A stretch of 54,417 nt of DNA from positions 1 to 54,417 of the forward strand of contig JAFGIY010000060.1 in NCBI GenBank assembly GCA_016929335.1. Direction: 5' to 3'. Under the pieces are notes generated by a model that was given only the letters and a program-made list of their open reading frames with translations, made no database searches and was not told where the DNA came from. Shown one piece after another: positions 36,312-47,974 of the stretch; within the stretch, counting starts at the first letter, position 1, and every line of letters starts with the position of its first letter. The position numbers were made by a program, and so were the translations under genes. The stretch is from Acidobacteriota bacterium (GTDB taxonomy: Bacteria; Acidobacteriota; UBA6911).

Positions 36312-37475
36312 ATGGATTCCGATCCTTTGCCAGTACCTTTGCCCATCGAATCCCCGGAAGCCGAACCGATCTCCCGGGTCCGCAGGATTACATCGCGTAT
36401 TTCGGCTTTGTATTACAGGAACGAAAAATACAGCGGCATAGCCATCTTCTGTCTGGGATTTCTCTGGGACTCGCTGACACTCACACGCGTCGACAATCTG
36501 TTCGACAATCTCTTTCTGCTCTTCTACCTGATCATCATCGGTATCATGATCATATTCACCTTGCGGAGGCAATGCGGCGCCGTTCCGCCCAAATGGATTC
36601 AAAAGATTGAACCGCACTTCTCGTGGGCAATGCAATTTTGTTTCGGAGGTCTCTTCTCAAGCTACGTGGTCTTCTATTTTAAAAGTTCTTCCTGGTCACG
36701 CACTCAATTCTTTTTCATGATCCTGGTTTTTTTGTTGATCGCAAATGAGTTTCTTCAGAACCGCCTGCAAAATCGCGTTCTCCTTGCCCTGCTCTACAGC
36801 TTCTGCCTTCTTTCCTTTCTTGCTTTCTTTCTTCCGGTTGTCATGGCAGCTGTGAACGAGCGGATCTTTCAACTCGCGGAATTGATGAGCTTTCTGTTCA
36901 CAATCTTTGTTTTTTTCATGGGATTGTGTGTTCAGCGCGACAACACAAAACGCCATCTGGCCCCGATCGCCGCATGGGTCGGAGTCCTGATTCTGTCAGT
37001 CAATACCTTGTATTTCGCAAACCTGATCCCACCGGTTCCACTGGCGCTGAAAGATGCGGGCATTTATCACAGCGTCGTGAAAACCTCCGCAGGCTACAGA
37101 GTGCAGTATGTGCCGCCGTCTATTTGGCGATTCTGGAAAAAGAGCGACTCTCCTTTCTATTGGTCGCCGGGAGAACGCGTCTATTGTTACACTGCTGTCT
37201 TTGCACCTGCCAAAGTGCGTGGAATTCCCGTTCGTCACGTCTGGAGTTTTAAGGCTCAGGATGGATGGAGGCAAACAGACCGTTTGGGATTTGAAATAGC
37301 ATTGGGCGGGCGAGAGGGCGGATATCGCGGATATACCGCCAAAAGAGGGATTTGGCCCGGAAAATGGCGCGTTGAAGTGCAAACCCTTAGAGGCCAGACC
37401 CTCGGCCATATCACCTTTGATGTCGTGCCCGGCCCAGTGCCGCATCCCCCTCTGCAAACCCGGTTGATCCGTTAG
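36312..37475 (+). CDS. DUF2914 domain membrane protein
   Basis: A 387-residue protein. About seven hydrophobic segments lie in residues 45-240, for example LFYLIIIGIMIIFTL and VLLALLYSFCLLSFLAFFL. A soluble C-terminal domain (about 265-375) has the DUF2914 features YCYTAVFAP and RHVWSF plus the end RVEVQTLRGQTLGHITF. DUF2914 proteins are predicted envelope proteins of unknown function. ATG 36312 begins a Pro-rich cytoplasmic stretch. The gene ends in TAGCCCAC. Confidence 0.8.
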   Translation: MDSDPLPVPLPIESPEAEPISRVRRITSRISALYYRNEKYSGIAIFCLGFLWDSLTLTRVDNLFDNLFLLFYLIIIGIMIIFTLRRQCGAVPPKWIQKIEPHFSWAMQFCFGGLFSSYVVFYFKSSSWSRTQFFFMILVFLLIANEFLQNRLQNRVLLALLYSFCLLSFLAFFLPVVMAAVNERIFQLAELMSFLFTIFVFFMGLCVQRDNTKRHLAPIAAWVGVLILSVNTLYFANLIPPVPLALKDAGIYHSVVKTSAGYRVQYVPPSIWRFWKKSDSPFYWSPGERVYCYTAVFAPAKVRGIPVRHVWSFKAQDGWRQTDRLGFEIALGGREGGYRGYTAKRGIWPGKWRVEVQTLRGQTLGHITFDVVPGPVPHPPLQTRLIR

Positions 37476-37566
37476 CCCACTCTCTGCCTTTCGGCCGGGC
37501 AGCAGAGCTCATGGCTCACGAGACTGTCTTATCGCTCGATTCAATCAGGCTTGCCTTGAACCATGT

Positions 37567-37590
37567 GGGTCGCGGCCGAAGCCGCGGCCG
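37567..37590. repeat. GC palindrome, degenerate copy of GTCGCGGC type
   Basis: GTCGCGGCCGAAGCCGCGGC is a degraded version of the perfect palindrome at 37861-37886, with CGAA in the loop. Confidence 0.7.
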
Positions 37591-37697
37591 AGTTTATACA
37601 TTTTCCTTAAGCCGTGAAAGCTGAATTCAGAGGGATCCTGCATTAGTGCCGCGCTTTGCATGATCTTTCTAATGGCAAATCTGGCGTCTGCTCTGCA

Positions 37698-37830
37698 GAA
37701 GCCCTGAAGGCTTCGTATCAGAGCCCAGGATTGGCCGCGTTTTTGCGGTCAACCCTGGGAGGAACCGTGCAAGAAGCCAACCCTGGGCTTCGTTTTGCAG
37801 CCGCTTCGCGGCTGTTCGCCGGGTCCTCCA
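37698..37830. repeat. Compound palindromic element
   Basis: At least three nested or adjacent hairpins. GAAGCCCTGAAGGCTTC lies at 37698-37714. A 36-nt structure at 37723-37759 has CCCAGG and CCTGGG ends and GGCCGC/GCGGTC inner arms. CAGCCGCTTCGCGGCTG lies near 37798-37815. The region resembles REP-like or GC-palindrome clusters; no coding function is seen. Confidence 0.6.
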
Positions 37831-37860
37831 TTATCATCCTAGCTTCAAATGTATAAGCTC

Positions 37861-37886
37861 CGGGTCGCGGCTGAAGCCGCGACCCG
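37861..37886. repeat. Perfect GC palindrome, CGGGTCGCGGCT type
   Basis: CGGGTCGCGGCT and AGCCGCGACCCG form a perfect 12-bp stem with a GA loop. A second copy of the same core is at 54385-54404 and a degraded one is at 37567-37590. It behaves like a REP-type element. Confidence 0.85.
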
Positions 37887-37994
37887 CATGGAAATCTTTG
37901 CTTATGCGGATTGCGTCATCCAGTCTCATTCCATTTTCTGTCTGCTGTCTTCTATTGCTCGTTTATGGCACAATCGCTCTTCAGGTTGAATCTG

Positions 37995-38726
37995 ATGAAT
38001 TACTATAATTATTTCACCGAGATTGAAGAACATTTCGTAAGAAGGCGAGGGAAGCACCTGCTCATCTCCCCAATGGACTGGGGGCTAATCGCGGCATGGC
38101 GCGATGCCGGTGTTCCTTTGAATGTGGCTCTTCGCGGCATTGATATTGCCATGGACGGCTTTCACGCGCGGCAACACCGCGGCAACGCGAAGATCAACAG
38201 CCTCTGCTATTGCCATGACAGCGTCATGACTGAATACGCAAGCCATCTGGAATCCCATGTCGGGGAATCTGCAGCAGATGATACGGCACCCCAGGATGGC
38301 ACCCCATCCGCCGACGAACGCAAAGACGGCCCTGAACTGGCCGAAGTGCTCCAGTTCATTTCCGATCGAATCGGTGAAATAAAAGCGTTCGCGGCGAAAC
38401 AATATCCAGTGGACGTGGTGGAAGGTATCCAGCGCGTAATTGCACGGCTTGAAGAAGTGATGCAGAACCTGCAAAGCGGAATCCGTTTCGATTCGGAAGC
38501 CGTTGAGAAAGATTTCGCATTAATCGATCAGATCCTCATAGAGGAACTGCGCGCGTCCATTCAGCCGGAACAGGTGGAAGAGTGGGAGAAAGAAGCCAGG
38601 AAAGAGCTGAAAGTATATAAAAAGCGATTGCCCAAGGAAACCTATGCCAAAATCCATGATAATTTCCTGCGCGATAGAATTCATAAAAAGTCCGGCATAG
38701 GCGAGTTAAGCCTGTTTCGTCTGTAA
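37995..38726 (+). CDS. Conserved-looking protein of unknown function
   Basis: A 243-residue protein with no family I can name with certainty. Its start is distinctive (MNYYNYFTEIEEHFVRRRGK, then LLISPMDWGLIAAWRDAGVP). A segment LCYCHDSVMTEYASHL contains clustered Cys and His. An acidic linker (about 95-115) leads into a helical C-terminal half (VVEGIQRVIARLEEVMQNL and EWEKEARKELKVYKKRL). No signal peptide or membrane helix is present, so it is probably cytoplasmic. I recall similar proteins in Acidobacteriota only as unannotated entries. The open frame reaches 84 nt further upstream; ATG 37995 is preferred because the extension is not of the same character. Confidence 0.7.
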   Translation: MNYYNYFTEIEEHFVRRRGKHLLISPMDWGLIAAWRDAGVPLNVALRGIDIAMDGFHARQHRGNAKINSLCYCHDSVMTEYASHLESHVGESAADDTAPQDGTPSADERKDGPELAEVLQFISDRIGEIKAFAAKQYPVDVVEGIQRVIARLEEVMQNLQSGIRFDSEAVEKDFALIDQILIEELRASIQPEQVEEWEKEARKELKVYKKRLPKETYAKIHDNFLRDRIHKKSGIGELSLFRL

Positions 38727-38745
38727 TCTGAGGCTCAACGATCAG

Positions 38746-38832
38746 GGGAATCGATCTCGATATCGGAATCGGCATATGACAAGTACCGCAGGAATATACT
38801 GATGGCGATTGCATTGCCGATTCCGATACCGG
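38746..38832. repeat. Hexad-type inverted repeat, degenerate, between the unknown gene and rlmD
   Basis: Arms near 38746-38774 and 38813-38832 share an inverted 14-nt core, TATCGGAATCGGCA. It is a weaker member of the TCGGNN family and lies 22 nt before the rlmD start. Confidence 0.55.
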
Positions 38833-38854
38833 AAATTTGTGGTTGGACTGGCGA

Positions 38855-40117
38855 ATGAAGCAGATGAAAAAACCGGAAAAGACAACCAGGATATTTGAAG
38901 TCAAAATTGAGAAGCTTATTTATGGAGGATTGGGATTCGGACGGTACAGGGGGAAGGTGGTCTTTGTACCCTTCTCCGTCCCGGGCGATCGCCTGCGGGT
39001 GCGGCCGGTTGCAGAGAAGAAAACGTTTATTCGGGCGGAAATTGCGGAAATCCTGCAGGCCGGGAAAGGGCGTATCAAGCCGGTCTGCCCCCATTTCATG
39101 AAATGCGGCGGATGCCAATTGCAGCAGCTGGATTATCCGCTGCAGGTCGATTCCAAGCGGCAGATGCTCGAAGAGATTTTTCATCACCGGTTCCCGGATA
39201 CAAGCGATCTGGAGATCATCATGCGCGGTTGTCTGCAGCCGTATGGCTATCGGTCACGAGCGCGTATGCAGCTCAGGGGATTCGGCGCAAAGACCGTTGT
39301 CGGTTTCTATCGCTTCCACTCCCACTCTATTGTGGATATTGAGAACTGTCCCCTGTTCCGGCCTTCCTTAAATGAGGCTTTGAGCTCAATCAGACAATTT
39401 AAGTTGAAAGTCGATACCGACGCGGGTCCACAGGAAATGGACATCGCCTGCTCGGAAGAAGAAGACACCTGGGCAACGGCTCGCTCAGGATCAGAGACGG
39501 AGGAGAGCTTTATCACGCTTTTCGGAACCCGAAGAAGAGAAGATGTCATTTTGAGAAAGAAAGCCGGCGGCTATGTTTACTCGACCACGGCTTCGGTATT
39601 TTTCCAGGCTAACGACTTCATGGTCTCGGACCTTGTTGCGCTGGTTCAGGATTCGGCAAAAGGCTACGGAAGCAATTCAGCGCTCGATCTCTATTCCGGA
39701 GTCGGGCTATTCTCCTTGCCCCTGGCTCGCCAATTCAAAAACGTAGTCGCTGTTGAAAACTCTCCGTCCTCCTGCCGGCTTTGTTCTTCCAATGCCAAAG
39801 CCGCCGGATTGAACAATATCCAGGTTGTTTCCGCCGATGCTGCCTCCTGGATGCAAGCCGGTGAATGCGCGCAATCGGATCCCTTCGATCTGATTGTGCT
39901 CGATCCTCCACGCACCGGCGCAGGCTGCGAAGTAATGGAACAAATCAGAAAACTGGCGCCCAAAACCATCCTCTATGTCTCTTGCGATCCACAAACGTTA
40001 AGCCGTGATCTCGCGATGATCTCCCCTGAGGATTACAGGATCGACTTCATCCAGGGCCTGGATATGTTTCCGCAAACGTTCCACTTCGAAACGGTAGTGC
40101 GACTGACAAAAAACTGA
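38855..40117 (+). CDS. rlmD: 23S rRNA (uracil-5-)-methyltransferase, RlmD/TrmA family
   Basis: A 420-residue enzyme. The N-terminal TRAM-type domain covers about residues 10-65 (FVPFSVPGDRLRVR). The Fe-S ligands are in CPHFMKCGGCQLQQLDY and, later, IENCPLF. The SAM-binding motif is ALDLYSGVGLFSLPLA. The nucleophilic cysteine is in ILYVSCDPQTLSRDL, with ARMQLRGF as another family landmark. It uses SAM to make m5U in 23S rRNA; whether position 747 or 1939 cannot be told. ATG 38864 is an alternative start. Confidence 0.92.
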   Translation: MKQMKKPEKTTRIFEVKIEKLIYGGLGFGRYRGKVVFVPFSVPGDRLRVRPVAEKKTFIRAEIAEILQAGKGRIKPVCPHFMKCGGCQLQQLDYPLQVDSKRQMLEEIFHHRFPDTSDLEIIMRGCLQPYGYRSRARMQLRGFGAKTVVGFYRFHSHSIVDIENCPLFRPSLNEALSSIRQFKLKVDTDAGPQEMDIACSEEEDTWATARSGSETEESFITLFGTRRREDVILRKKAGGYVYSTTASVFFQANDFMVSDLVALVQDSAKGYGSNSALDLYSGVGLFSLPLARQFKNVVAVENSPSSCRLCSSNAKAAGLNNIQVVSADAASWMQAGECAQSDPFDLIVLDPPRTGAGCEVMEQIRKLAPKTILYVSCDPQTLSRDLAMISPEDYRIDFIQGLDMFPQTFHFETVVRLTKN

Positions 40118-40209
40118 CGATTTAGCATCCATTTCCCAAAGCTGCGCTGGTCGCATTCAACACGTGGTCCTGGATTTCAGCCCGGACCCACACGCACTGT
40201 GTTCTTCCT

Positions 40210-42975
40210 ATGCGAAACAACGATGATTCAGAAGATTTTCGATCATCGACCGGCAATCGAAAATCATCAATCCTACACCGTCTATCCTCCAGACCGGCTG
40301 CCGCACTGACCCTTTCTTTCTGCGCAGGAATTGCATCATCCCTGCTGATCCGCGAATATTCGTTCAGCGGGTTTGTTGCCGCGAATGCATTCCTGATCTG
40401 CGCCGCATCTCTGGCATTGACCCGCAACCGGATCACGCCGGCACTGGCAACCGGACTTGCGGCTATTGCAATAACCGGATTGCTGCTTTCTCTGGCTCAT
40501 CGGGACGGCATCAGTAGTACCGATCTGCGCCGCCTTTTCCGAAAGGGAATCTTCCCTCTCGCTGAACCGGTTATGTTTGAAGGTTGTGTAATTGAAGAAA
40601 GCCACAGGCAGGGCGAGGAAAGCAGTTCCACTATCCGGCTGAACGCATTCCTTCGAAAAGATCAATGGCTTGCCTGCAAAGGAGGGGGAATTCTGCGGAT
40701 TGCGGAACCGGATCCGGGAGACTCCGCACCACATCCGATCAGCCTGGAACGTGGAGACCGGATCAGAGGATGGGCCACATGGAACACGCCCCGGAATTAT
40801 CATAATCCCGGCTCTGCGGACAGAGCCGGACAACTCGCGCGGCGCGACATTTTTCTTCTGGGCAGGGTGAAATCTCCGCGTCTGCTGGAAAAGATCCCGG
40901 GCGGATGTTCCAATCCCTTGATGAATCAGGTCAAAGCGGTGCGGGCACGAGTTCGCTCCAGTCTCGATCCGATCGCGACCGCCGATAAAAGCCAGTTGGC
41001 TGCCGTTCTTGCCAGCCTGACCATCGGAGAATATTCCGGTCTCAACAATTCCACCCGCGAAGTCTTTCAAAATTCCGGCACATATCACGTTCTGGTCGTA
41101 TCCGGCCTGCACGTCGCCTGGATTGCCGGACTGCTGCTCCAGATTACCCGGCTGTTTTTTATCCCGGAAAAAATCCGCTATCTGTCAGTAGCCCTGGCGA
41201 TATTTTTCTACACGTGCATCGTGGGCTTTCAGGCGAGTATTACCCGCTGTCTCTGGATGTTCCTGCTGTATCTGGCGGGACGCATGATCTTCCGTAAAGC
41301 GGATCCTACAAACATTCTGCTGGCATCGGCGCTGATTTTGCTCGCCGCGCAACCGGACTGGCTTTTCGAGACCGGATTCCAGCTGTCGTTTCTGTCCGTT
41401 ATGGCGATCGCCATGACGGCTGCTCCGGCAATCAATGGATATCTGAAGCCCTGCTGCGAGCCGTTGATGAACTCGGGCAATCCGGATCGTCTTTTCTTGC
41501 AGCCGGGACGTTGGCATCGCTATGGCCGGATGTTGCGAACCCGATCCGAAATTCTCGTCGAAGCAATGACGGATTCCTTGCCCCCCACTGCCTCACGAAT
41601 CCTGCTCCGGATTTGCCGCGGCATGGGAGGTGCAGGGCTGGCAATAGGAAGCATGGTTATAGCCTCCATCTCGGTTCAGCTTTGGATTGAGCCGCTGCTC
41701 GCATTGAATTTCAACCGCATGAGCTGGATTTCACCGCTGGCGAATGTCATCCTGGTTCCTCTTTCCTCCATCGTTCTGGCCGCAGGAATTGCCGCATCGA
41801 TTTTCACCGGATTGCCGCACATCGGGCCGGCTTGTCTCCAGCTCGCAGAATGGCTTGCATCCTTTCTTCTAGATTCGGCGGAGTCCATTTCCGGGATCAG
41901 CGGCGCCTGGCAACGTTGTCCCACACCTGCGCCCGCATGGGTATTATCGGGCATCCTGATTCTATTTCTTTGGAGCTTTTTCAAATGGCGCAGGTTCTGG
42001 ATTCCATGCGCGTATATCATCGTGCTGCTTGCCTGCCTGTCGCACGGATCGGTTCCGGTTCTTAGCGCCCTGTTTGAAAAATACCGCTATGTCCCGGACA
42101 GCAAAAAAGAAGAAATGCGGAAGGGCGGAGCGCATCTGCTGAAAATCACCTTTCTTGATGTGGGCGAAGGTGATTCCATCGTCATCCATTTCCCAGACGG
42201 CCGCTTCTGGATCATCGATGCCGGCGGGCTTCGGCTTCCGCCGTCGCATGAAGGGAATGCATATTCATTTGATATAGGCGAGGCGGTTGTCAGCCGCTAT
42301 CTGTGGCATAGCTGGGCCCCGCAGATCGACAGGCTTATCCTTACCCACACGGATCAGGATCATGCCGGAGGCATGCCGGCGGTATTGAAAAATTTCCGTG
42401 TCTCAGAGTTCGGCTATTCTGGAACAGGCTCCGACACGATCCTCGCCGCGATCCTCTCGATTGTGCGGGAGAAGCGGATTGCGCCGAAGATATTGCAGGC
42501 AGGGATGCAGGATAGGATAGGCGCGGTCAACATACGCACCCACCATCCCCCGGCAGATTCCGGATTGCAGAGTGCAAACGATAATTCCATTGTTCTTCAT
42601 TTTTCCTTTGGATATTTTTCCGCGCTTCTGACTGGCGATCTTGAAAAAGCGGGTGAAGTCAAAGCACTGCTTCAAACCGGAGATCTGAGAAGTCTGCTTT
42701 TGAAGGTGGCGCACCACGGAAGCCGATCGGGAACATCCGATGCATTTCTCGACCGCGTCGCGCCCCGCTGGGCTGTCGTATCCGCCGGATGGAATAATCC
42801 CTTCAGCCATCCCTCGCCCGAGGTCATAGCCCGCCTCCGGAAGCACGGGGTTCAATCCCTTCTCACTCTCAACGACGGCGCCATCACATTCGAAACCGAC
42901 GGTACGCGATACGCGATAAAAACGCACATCCGGGGAATCCTGGAACAGGGCTTTCTAAGACAGGCTATCAAATAA
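40210..42975 (+). CDS. comEC: ComEC/Rec2 family DNA uptake protein
   Basis: A 921-residue membrane protein. A DUF4131-type N-terminal region is followed by the Competence domain (about residues 270-500, GTYHVLVVSGLHVAWIAGLLL) with many hydrophobic helices. A C-terminal metallo-beta-lactamase-like domain (about 640-910) has LTHTDQDHAGGM and VAHHGSRSGTSD. ComEC forms the inner-membrane channel for transforming DNA. The first ~20 residues overlap an AATCGAAAATC-type inverted repeat (40234-40265), so the N-terminus is uncertain and no convincing downstream start was found. No other com genes are adjacent. Confidence 0.9.
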   Translation: MRNNDDSEDFRSSTGNRKSSILHRLSSRPAAALTLSFCAGIASSLLIREYSFSGFVAANAFLICAASLALTRNRITPALATGLAAIAITGLLLSLAHRDGISSTDLRRLFRKGIFPLAEPVMFEGCVIEESHRQGEESSSTIRLNAFLRKDQWLACKGGGILRIAEPDPGDSAPHPISLERGDRIRGWATWNTPRNYHNPGSADRAGQLARRDIFLLGRVKSPRLLEKIPGGCSNPLMNQVKAVRARVRSSLDPIATADKSQLAAVLASLTIGEYSGLNNSTREVFQNSGTYHVLVVSGLHVAWIAGLLLQITRLFFIPEKIRYLSVALAIFFYTCIVGFQASITRCLWMFLLYLAGRMIFRKADPTNILLASALILLAAQPDWLFETGFQLSFLSVMAIAMTAAPAINGYLKPCCEPLMNSGNPDRLFLQPGRWHRYGRMLRTRSEILVEAMTDSLPPTASRILLRICRGMGGAGLAIGSMVIASISVQLWIEPLLALNFNRMSWISPLANVILVPLSSIVLAAGIAASIFTGLPHIGPACLQLAEWLASFLLDSAESISGISGAWQRCPTPAPAWVLSGILILFLWSFFKWRRFWIPCAYIIVLLACLSHGSVPVLSALFEKYRYVPDSKKEEMRKGGAHLLKITFLDVGEGDSIVIHFPDGRFWIIDAGGLRLPPSHEGNAYSFDIGEAVVSRYLWHSWAPQIDRLILTHTDQDHAGGMPAVLKNFRVSEFGYSGTGSDTILAAILSIVREKRIAPKILQAGMQDRIGAVNIRTHHPPADSGLQSANDNSIVLHFSFGYFSALLTGDLEKAGEVKALLQTGDLRSLLLKVAHHGSRSGTSDAFLDRVAPRWAVVSAGWNNPFSHPSPEVIARLRKHGVQSLLTLNDGAITFETDGTRYAIKTHIRGILEQGFLRQAIK
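40234..40265. repeat. Heptad-like inverted repeat inside the comEC N-terminus
   Basis: GATTTTCGAT and ATCGAAAATC form a perfect 10-bp inverted pair with a 12-nt loop. It lies in codons ~9-19 of the comEC frame, close to the AATCGTA heptads in composition but not identical. Confidence 0.6.
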
Positions 42976-43009
42976 TCACCCCGCTCAGTCAACAGCAGCG
43001 CCTGCAATC

Positions 43010-43025
43010 CGAGAGCTGAGAGCCG
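43010..43025. repeat. GCTGANA heptad repeat between comEC and the DHODH-like gene
   Basis: A short copy of the GCTGA-x-A heptad (GAGAGCTGAGAGCC) lies between two convergent genes. A longer copy lies at 54261-54285. Confidence 0.5.
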
Positions 43026-43032
43026 ATTGCTG

Positions 43033-44028
43033 TTATTCAGGCTTATACGACATGAGGGATCGCATATACTGAGCGCGCTCAAACGCACCCGGATCGGCGC
43101 AGTACTTCTGGCTCATGGTTCCCTGCAGCTGGCGCAGGGACTGGTAATCATGTTCGGCAAGCCAGTCGCTCATTCGCGTTTCGATTTCGCGGATGACGCC
43201 CAGGCCTTTGCTGAGAAGTACCGAGCAGAGCATCGTAATATCGGCGCCGGCCATGATCATCTTTATGACATCTTCGGCGCTGTGAATTCCGCTTGTTGCA
43301 GCCAGATCGGCCTTGATGCGTCCGTAGAGAATTGCTATCCATCGCAGAGGCAGTCTCATCTCGTGAGAAGTGCTCAGATGCAGATTGGGCTCAACTTCCA
43401 GCATATCCAGATTAATGTCCGGCTGGTAAAAACGATTGAACAACACAAGCCCGTTGACTCCCGCCTGATCCAGTCGCCTGGCCGTATACGCCGTATTGCT
43501 GAAGAACGGGCTCAGCTTAACCGCTATCGGGATGTTCACCACGGATTTCACAGCCTTCGCAATATCGATATAGGATTGCTCCACTTCCGCCGAGCTTCGA
43601 TCCAATTCGGTCGGGATGAAATAAATATTGAGCTCGAGAGCATCGGCGCCGGCTTGCTGGATTTTTTTCGCATAATCGACCCAGCCCCCAATGGCACTGC
43701 CGTTCAAGCTGGCGATGACGGGGATATGTACCATTTCCTTGGCTTTTCTGATCTTGCTCAGATATTCTTCCGGACCGGCGATGAATTCGCTCGGTTTGGG
43801 AAAATAGCTGAGGGCTTCCGCAAAGCTTTCGGAACCGTACGACATGTAATGCTCAACCGCTTCCTGCTCGGTCCTGACCTGTTCTTCAAAAAGAGAATGA
43901 AGCACCACGGCAGAGGCGCCGGCATCCTCCAACCGTTTGATTCCGTCCGCTTCTTCTGAAAGCGGCGAAGCCGACGGCACTAATGGGGTGCGCAGATTCA
44001 ATCCAAGGTATCTGGTAGTCAAGTCCAT
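43033..44028 (-). CDS. Dihydroorotate dehydrogenase-like flavoprotein
   Basis: A 331-residue TIM-barrel protein of the DHODH/dihydropyrimidine dehydrogenase group, not a canonical PyrD. It opens MDLTTRYLGLNLRTPLVPSA. FMN-site segments are VIASLNGSAIGGWVDYAKK, IPIAVKLSPFFSN and GIHSAEDVIKMIMAGADITM. These paralogues commonly sit near pyruvate:ferredoxin oxidoreductase or related genes; their exact reaction is not established. Here it is 29 nt downstream of the Pat-like gene on the same strand, so a two-gene operon is likely. Confidence 0.85.
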   Translation of the reverse strand: MDLTTRYLGLNLRTPLVPSASPLSEEADGIKRLEDAGASAVVLHSLFEEQVRTEQEAVEHYMSYGSESFAEALSYFPKPSEFIAGPEEYLSKIRKAKEMVHIPVIASLNGSAIGGWVDYAKKIQQAGADALELNIYFIPTELDRSSAEVEQSYIDIAKAVKSVVNIPIAVKLSPFFSNTAYTARRLDQAGVNGLVLFNRFYQPDINLDMLEVEPNLHLSTSHEMRLPLRWIAILYGRIKADLAATSGIHSAEDVIKMIMAGADITMLCSVLLSKGLGVIREIETRMSDWLAEHDYQSLRQLQGTMSQKYCADPGAFERAQYMRSLMSYKPE

Positions 44029-44057
44029 ATCAGTTTCTCCGAGACAATTGAAATCAT

Positions 44058-46835
<2,778 letters not shown>

Positions 46836-47149
46836 TCGTTCTCCGCAAAACGGCCTTGGGGATCTTCATCAAGCACAGCCCATGGACTGATTTCCCAATC
46901 TTACCAGCGGTGCCCTTTTCAATCCAGCATACTCCCAAAAAACCATGCCCGGAAAATGGACACCCTCCATCCCCGTGCGCCTCGTTCGCGATAGCTCCCG
47001 TCTCTTTTCCTGTCTTTGATTCGGAGGAAACAGCAAAAAGATGTATTATAATTTGATCAGACTTGAATAATTATGAACACAGGCAGGCAGGGATTCATCC
47101 AATATTCAAACGATAAAAGGAATGAGTGCAGGGGGCAGAGGGGGCGCAT
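46836..47149. other. 314-nt divergent spacer between the Pat-like gene and the VirB10-like gene
   Basis: No gene is recognised. It should contain the promoters of both divergent genes. A TATAAT (47047-47052) lies about 98 nt before the VirB10-like start, with no good -35. Confidence 0.45.
47047..47052 (+). promoter_or_regulatory. Candidate -10 element for the VirB10-like gene
   Basis: TATAAT within an AT-rich stretch. The hexamer at normal -35 spacing (GAGGAA) does not match, so this rests on the -10 alone. Confidence 0.25.
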
Positions 47150-47965
47150 ATGAATAAACGAGCTATCATACCGGCCTGGCTTTTTTGGGTGTTCGGTTCC
47201 TTAACCCTGGCTTTTGGAGCACCCCGGGAATCGGAGCAGGAGAAGGTGACGGAAGCCGAACTATTGGTGCCCGAAGGGACAATCATCCCTATCGTTATCA
47301 CCGAATACCTGAACACCAGGAGCAGTCAGGTCGGGGACGTTTTTTACGCCGATACCTCCTACCCGATCTGGGTCCAGCAGCGGCTGGTCATACCCAAAGG
47401 ATCTACAATCCGGGGAACGGTTACGGAAGTTATCCGGCCGGGAAAAATCAAAGGGAAAGGCCGTCTGGCCGTCCGTTTTGACGACATCCTGCTTCCCAAT
47501 GGAGTGAAGAAAGACCTCGTTGCGACATTTCGCGGGATTCATGGCCCCGGAGATGAAACACTCAGCAGGAAAACAGAGACAGTCACTGCCGGAGGATCCA
47601 AGGGCGAAGACAGCGGCACGATCATCGGCAGAGGCAGCCAGGGCGCCATTATAGGGGCAATTGCCGGCAATGGTGCTTCGGGCGCCGTTATCGGTGCAGG
47701 AGCGGGAGCTGCAGTTGGACTGGCCACCGTGCTTTTCACACGCGGGAAGGATCTGATAATCAATCCCGGCACCCGATTCGACCTGGAGCTGATCAAACCG
47801 CTGAAATTCGCTTATAACGAAACCGACTTCACGCGCTCCGAGCTGGACCAGGCCGAGCGTGAGCTGCGCCAGGCCCAGGGAAGGCAGACAAGGTCAACAA
47901 CCCGCAGAGGCAACACGGGAACACGAGGAATCCTCGGCGGAATCGTCCGCCCCTTCCCCTTCTAG
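47150..47965 (+). CDS. Secreted protein with VirB10/TrbI-like domain and glycine zipper
   Basis: A 271-residue protein. A signal peptide covers about residues 1-24. A beta-domain resembles the C-terminal fold of TrbI/VirB10: VPEGTIIPIVITEYLNTRSS, then GDVFYADTSYPI and VIPKGSTIRGTVTEV. A glycine-zipper helix follows (GAIIGAIAGNGASG, then AVIGAGAGAAVGLA). The C-terminal tail is Gln/Arg/Gly-rich. Free-standing proteins of this kind occur in Acidobacteriota genomes and are not part of a type IV secretion locus. Role unknown. ATG 47150 follows GAGGGGG. The gene ends in TAGCCCAA. Confidence 0.7.
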   Translation: MNKRAIIPAWLFWVFGSLTLAFGAPRESEQEKVTEAELLVPEGTIIPIVITEYLNTRSSQVGDVFYADTSYPIWVQQRLVIPKGSTIRGTVTEVIRPGKIKGKGRLAVRFDDILLPNGVKKDLVATFRGIHGPGDETLSRKTETVTAGGSKGEDSGTIIGRGSQGAIIGAIAGNGASGAVIGAGAGAAVGLATVLFTRGKDLIINPGTRFDLELIKPLKFAYNETDFTRSELDQAERELRQAQGRQTRSTTRRGNTGTRGILGGIVRPFPF

Positions 47966-47974
47966 CCCAACGCA

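Larger units (their letters stand above)
37476..37994. other. 519-nt intergenic region rich in GC palindromes
   Basis: No gene is supported between the DUF2914 gene and the next protein. The region holds three palindromic elements listed separately. A 66-codon frame across them is regarded as chance. Confidence 0.6.

Noticed and set aside
37656..37856. 66-codon frame across the palindromes
   Set aside because: Palindromic repeats generate it and it has no recognisable protein features.
43027..43959. 310-codon plus-strand frame opposite the DHODH-like gene
   Set aside because: It is the antisense shadow of a well-supported flavoprotein gene and has no domain.
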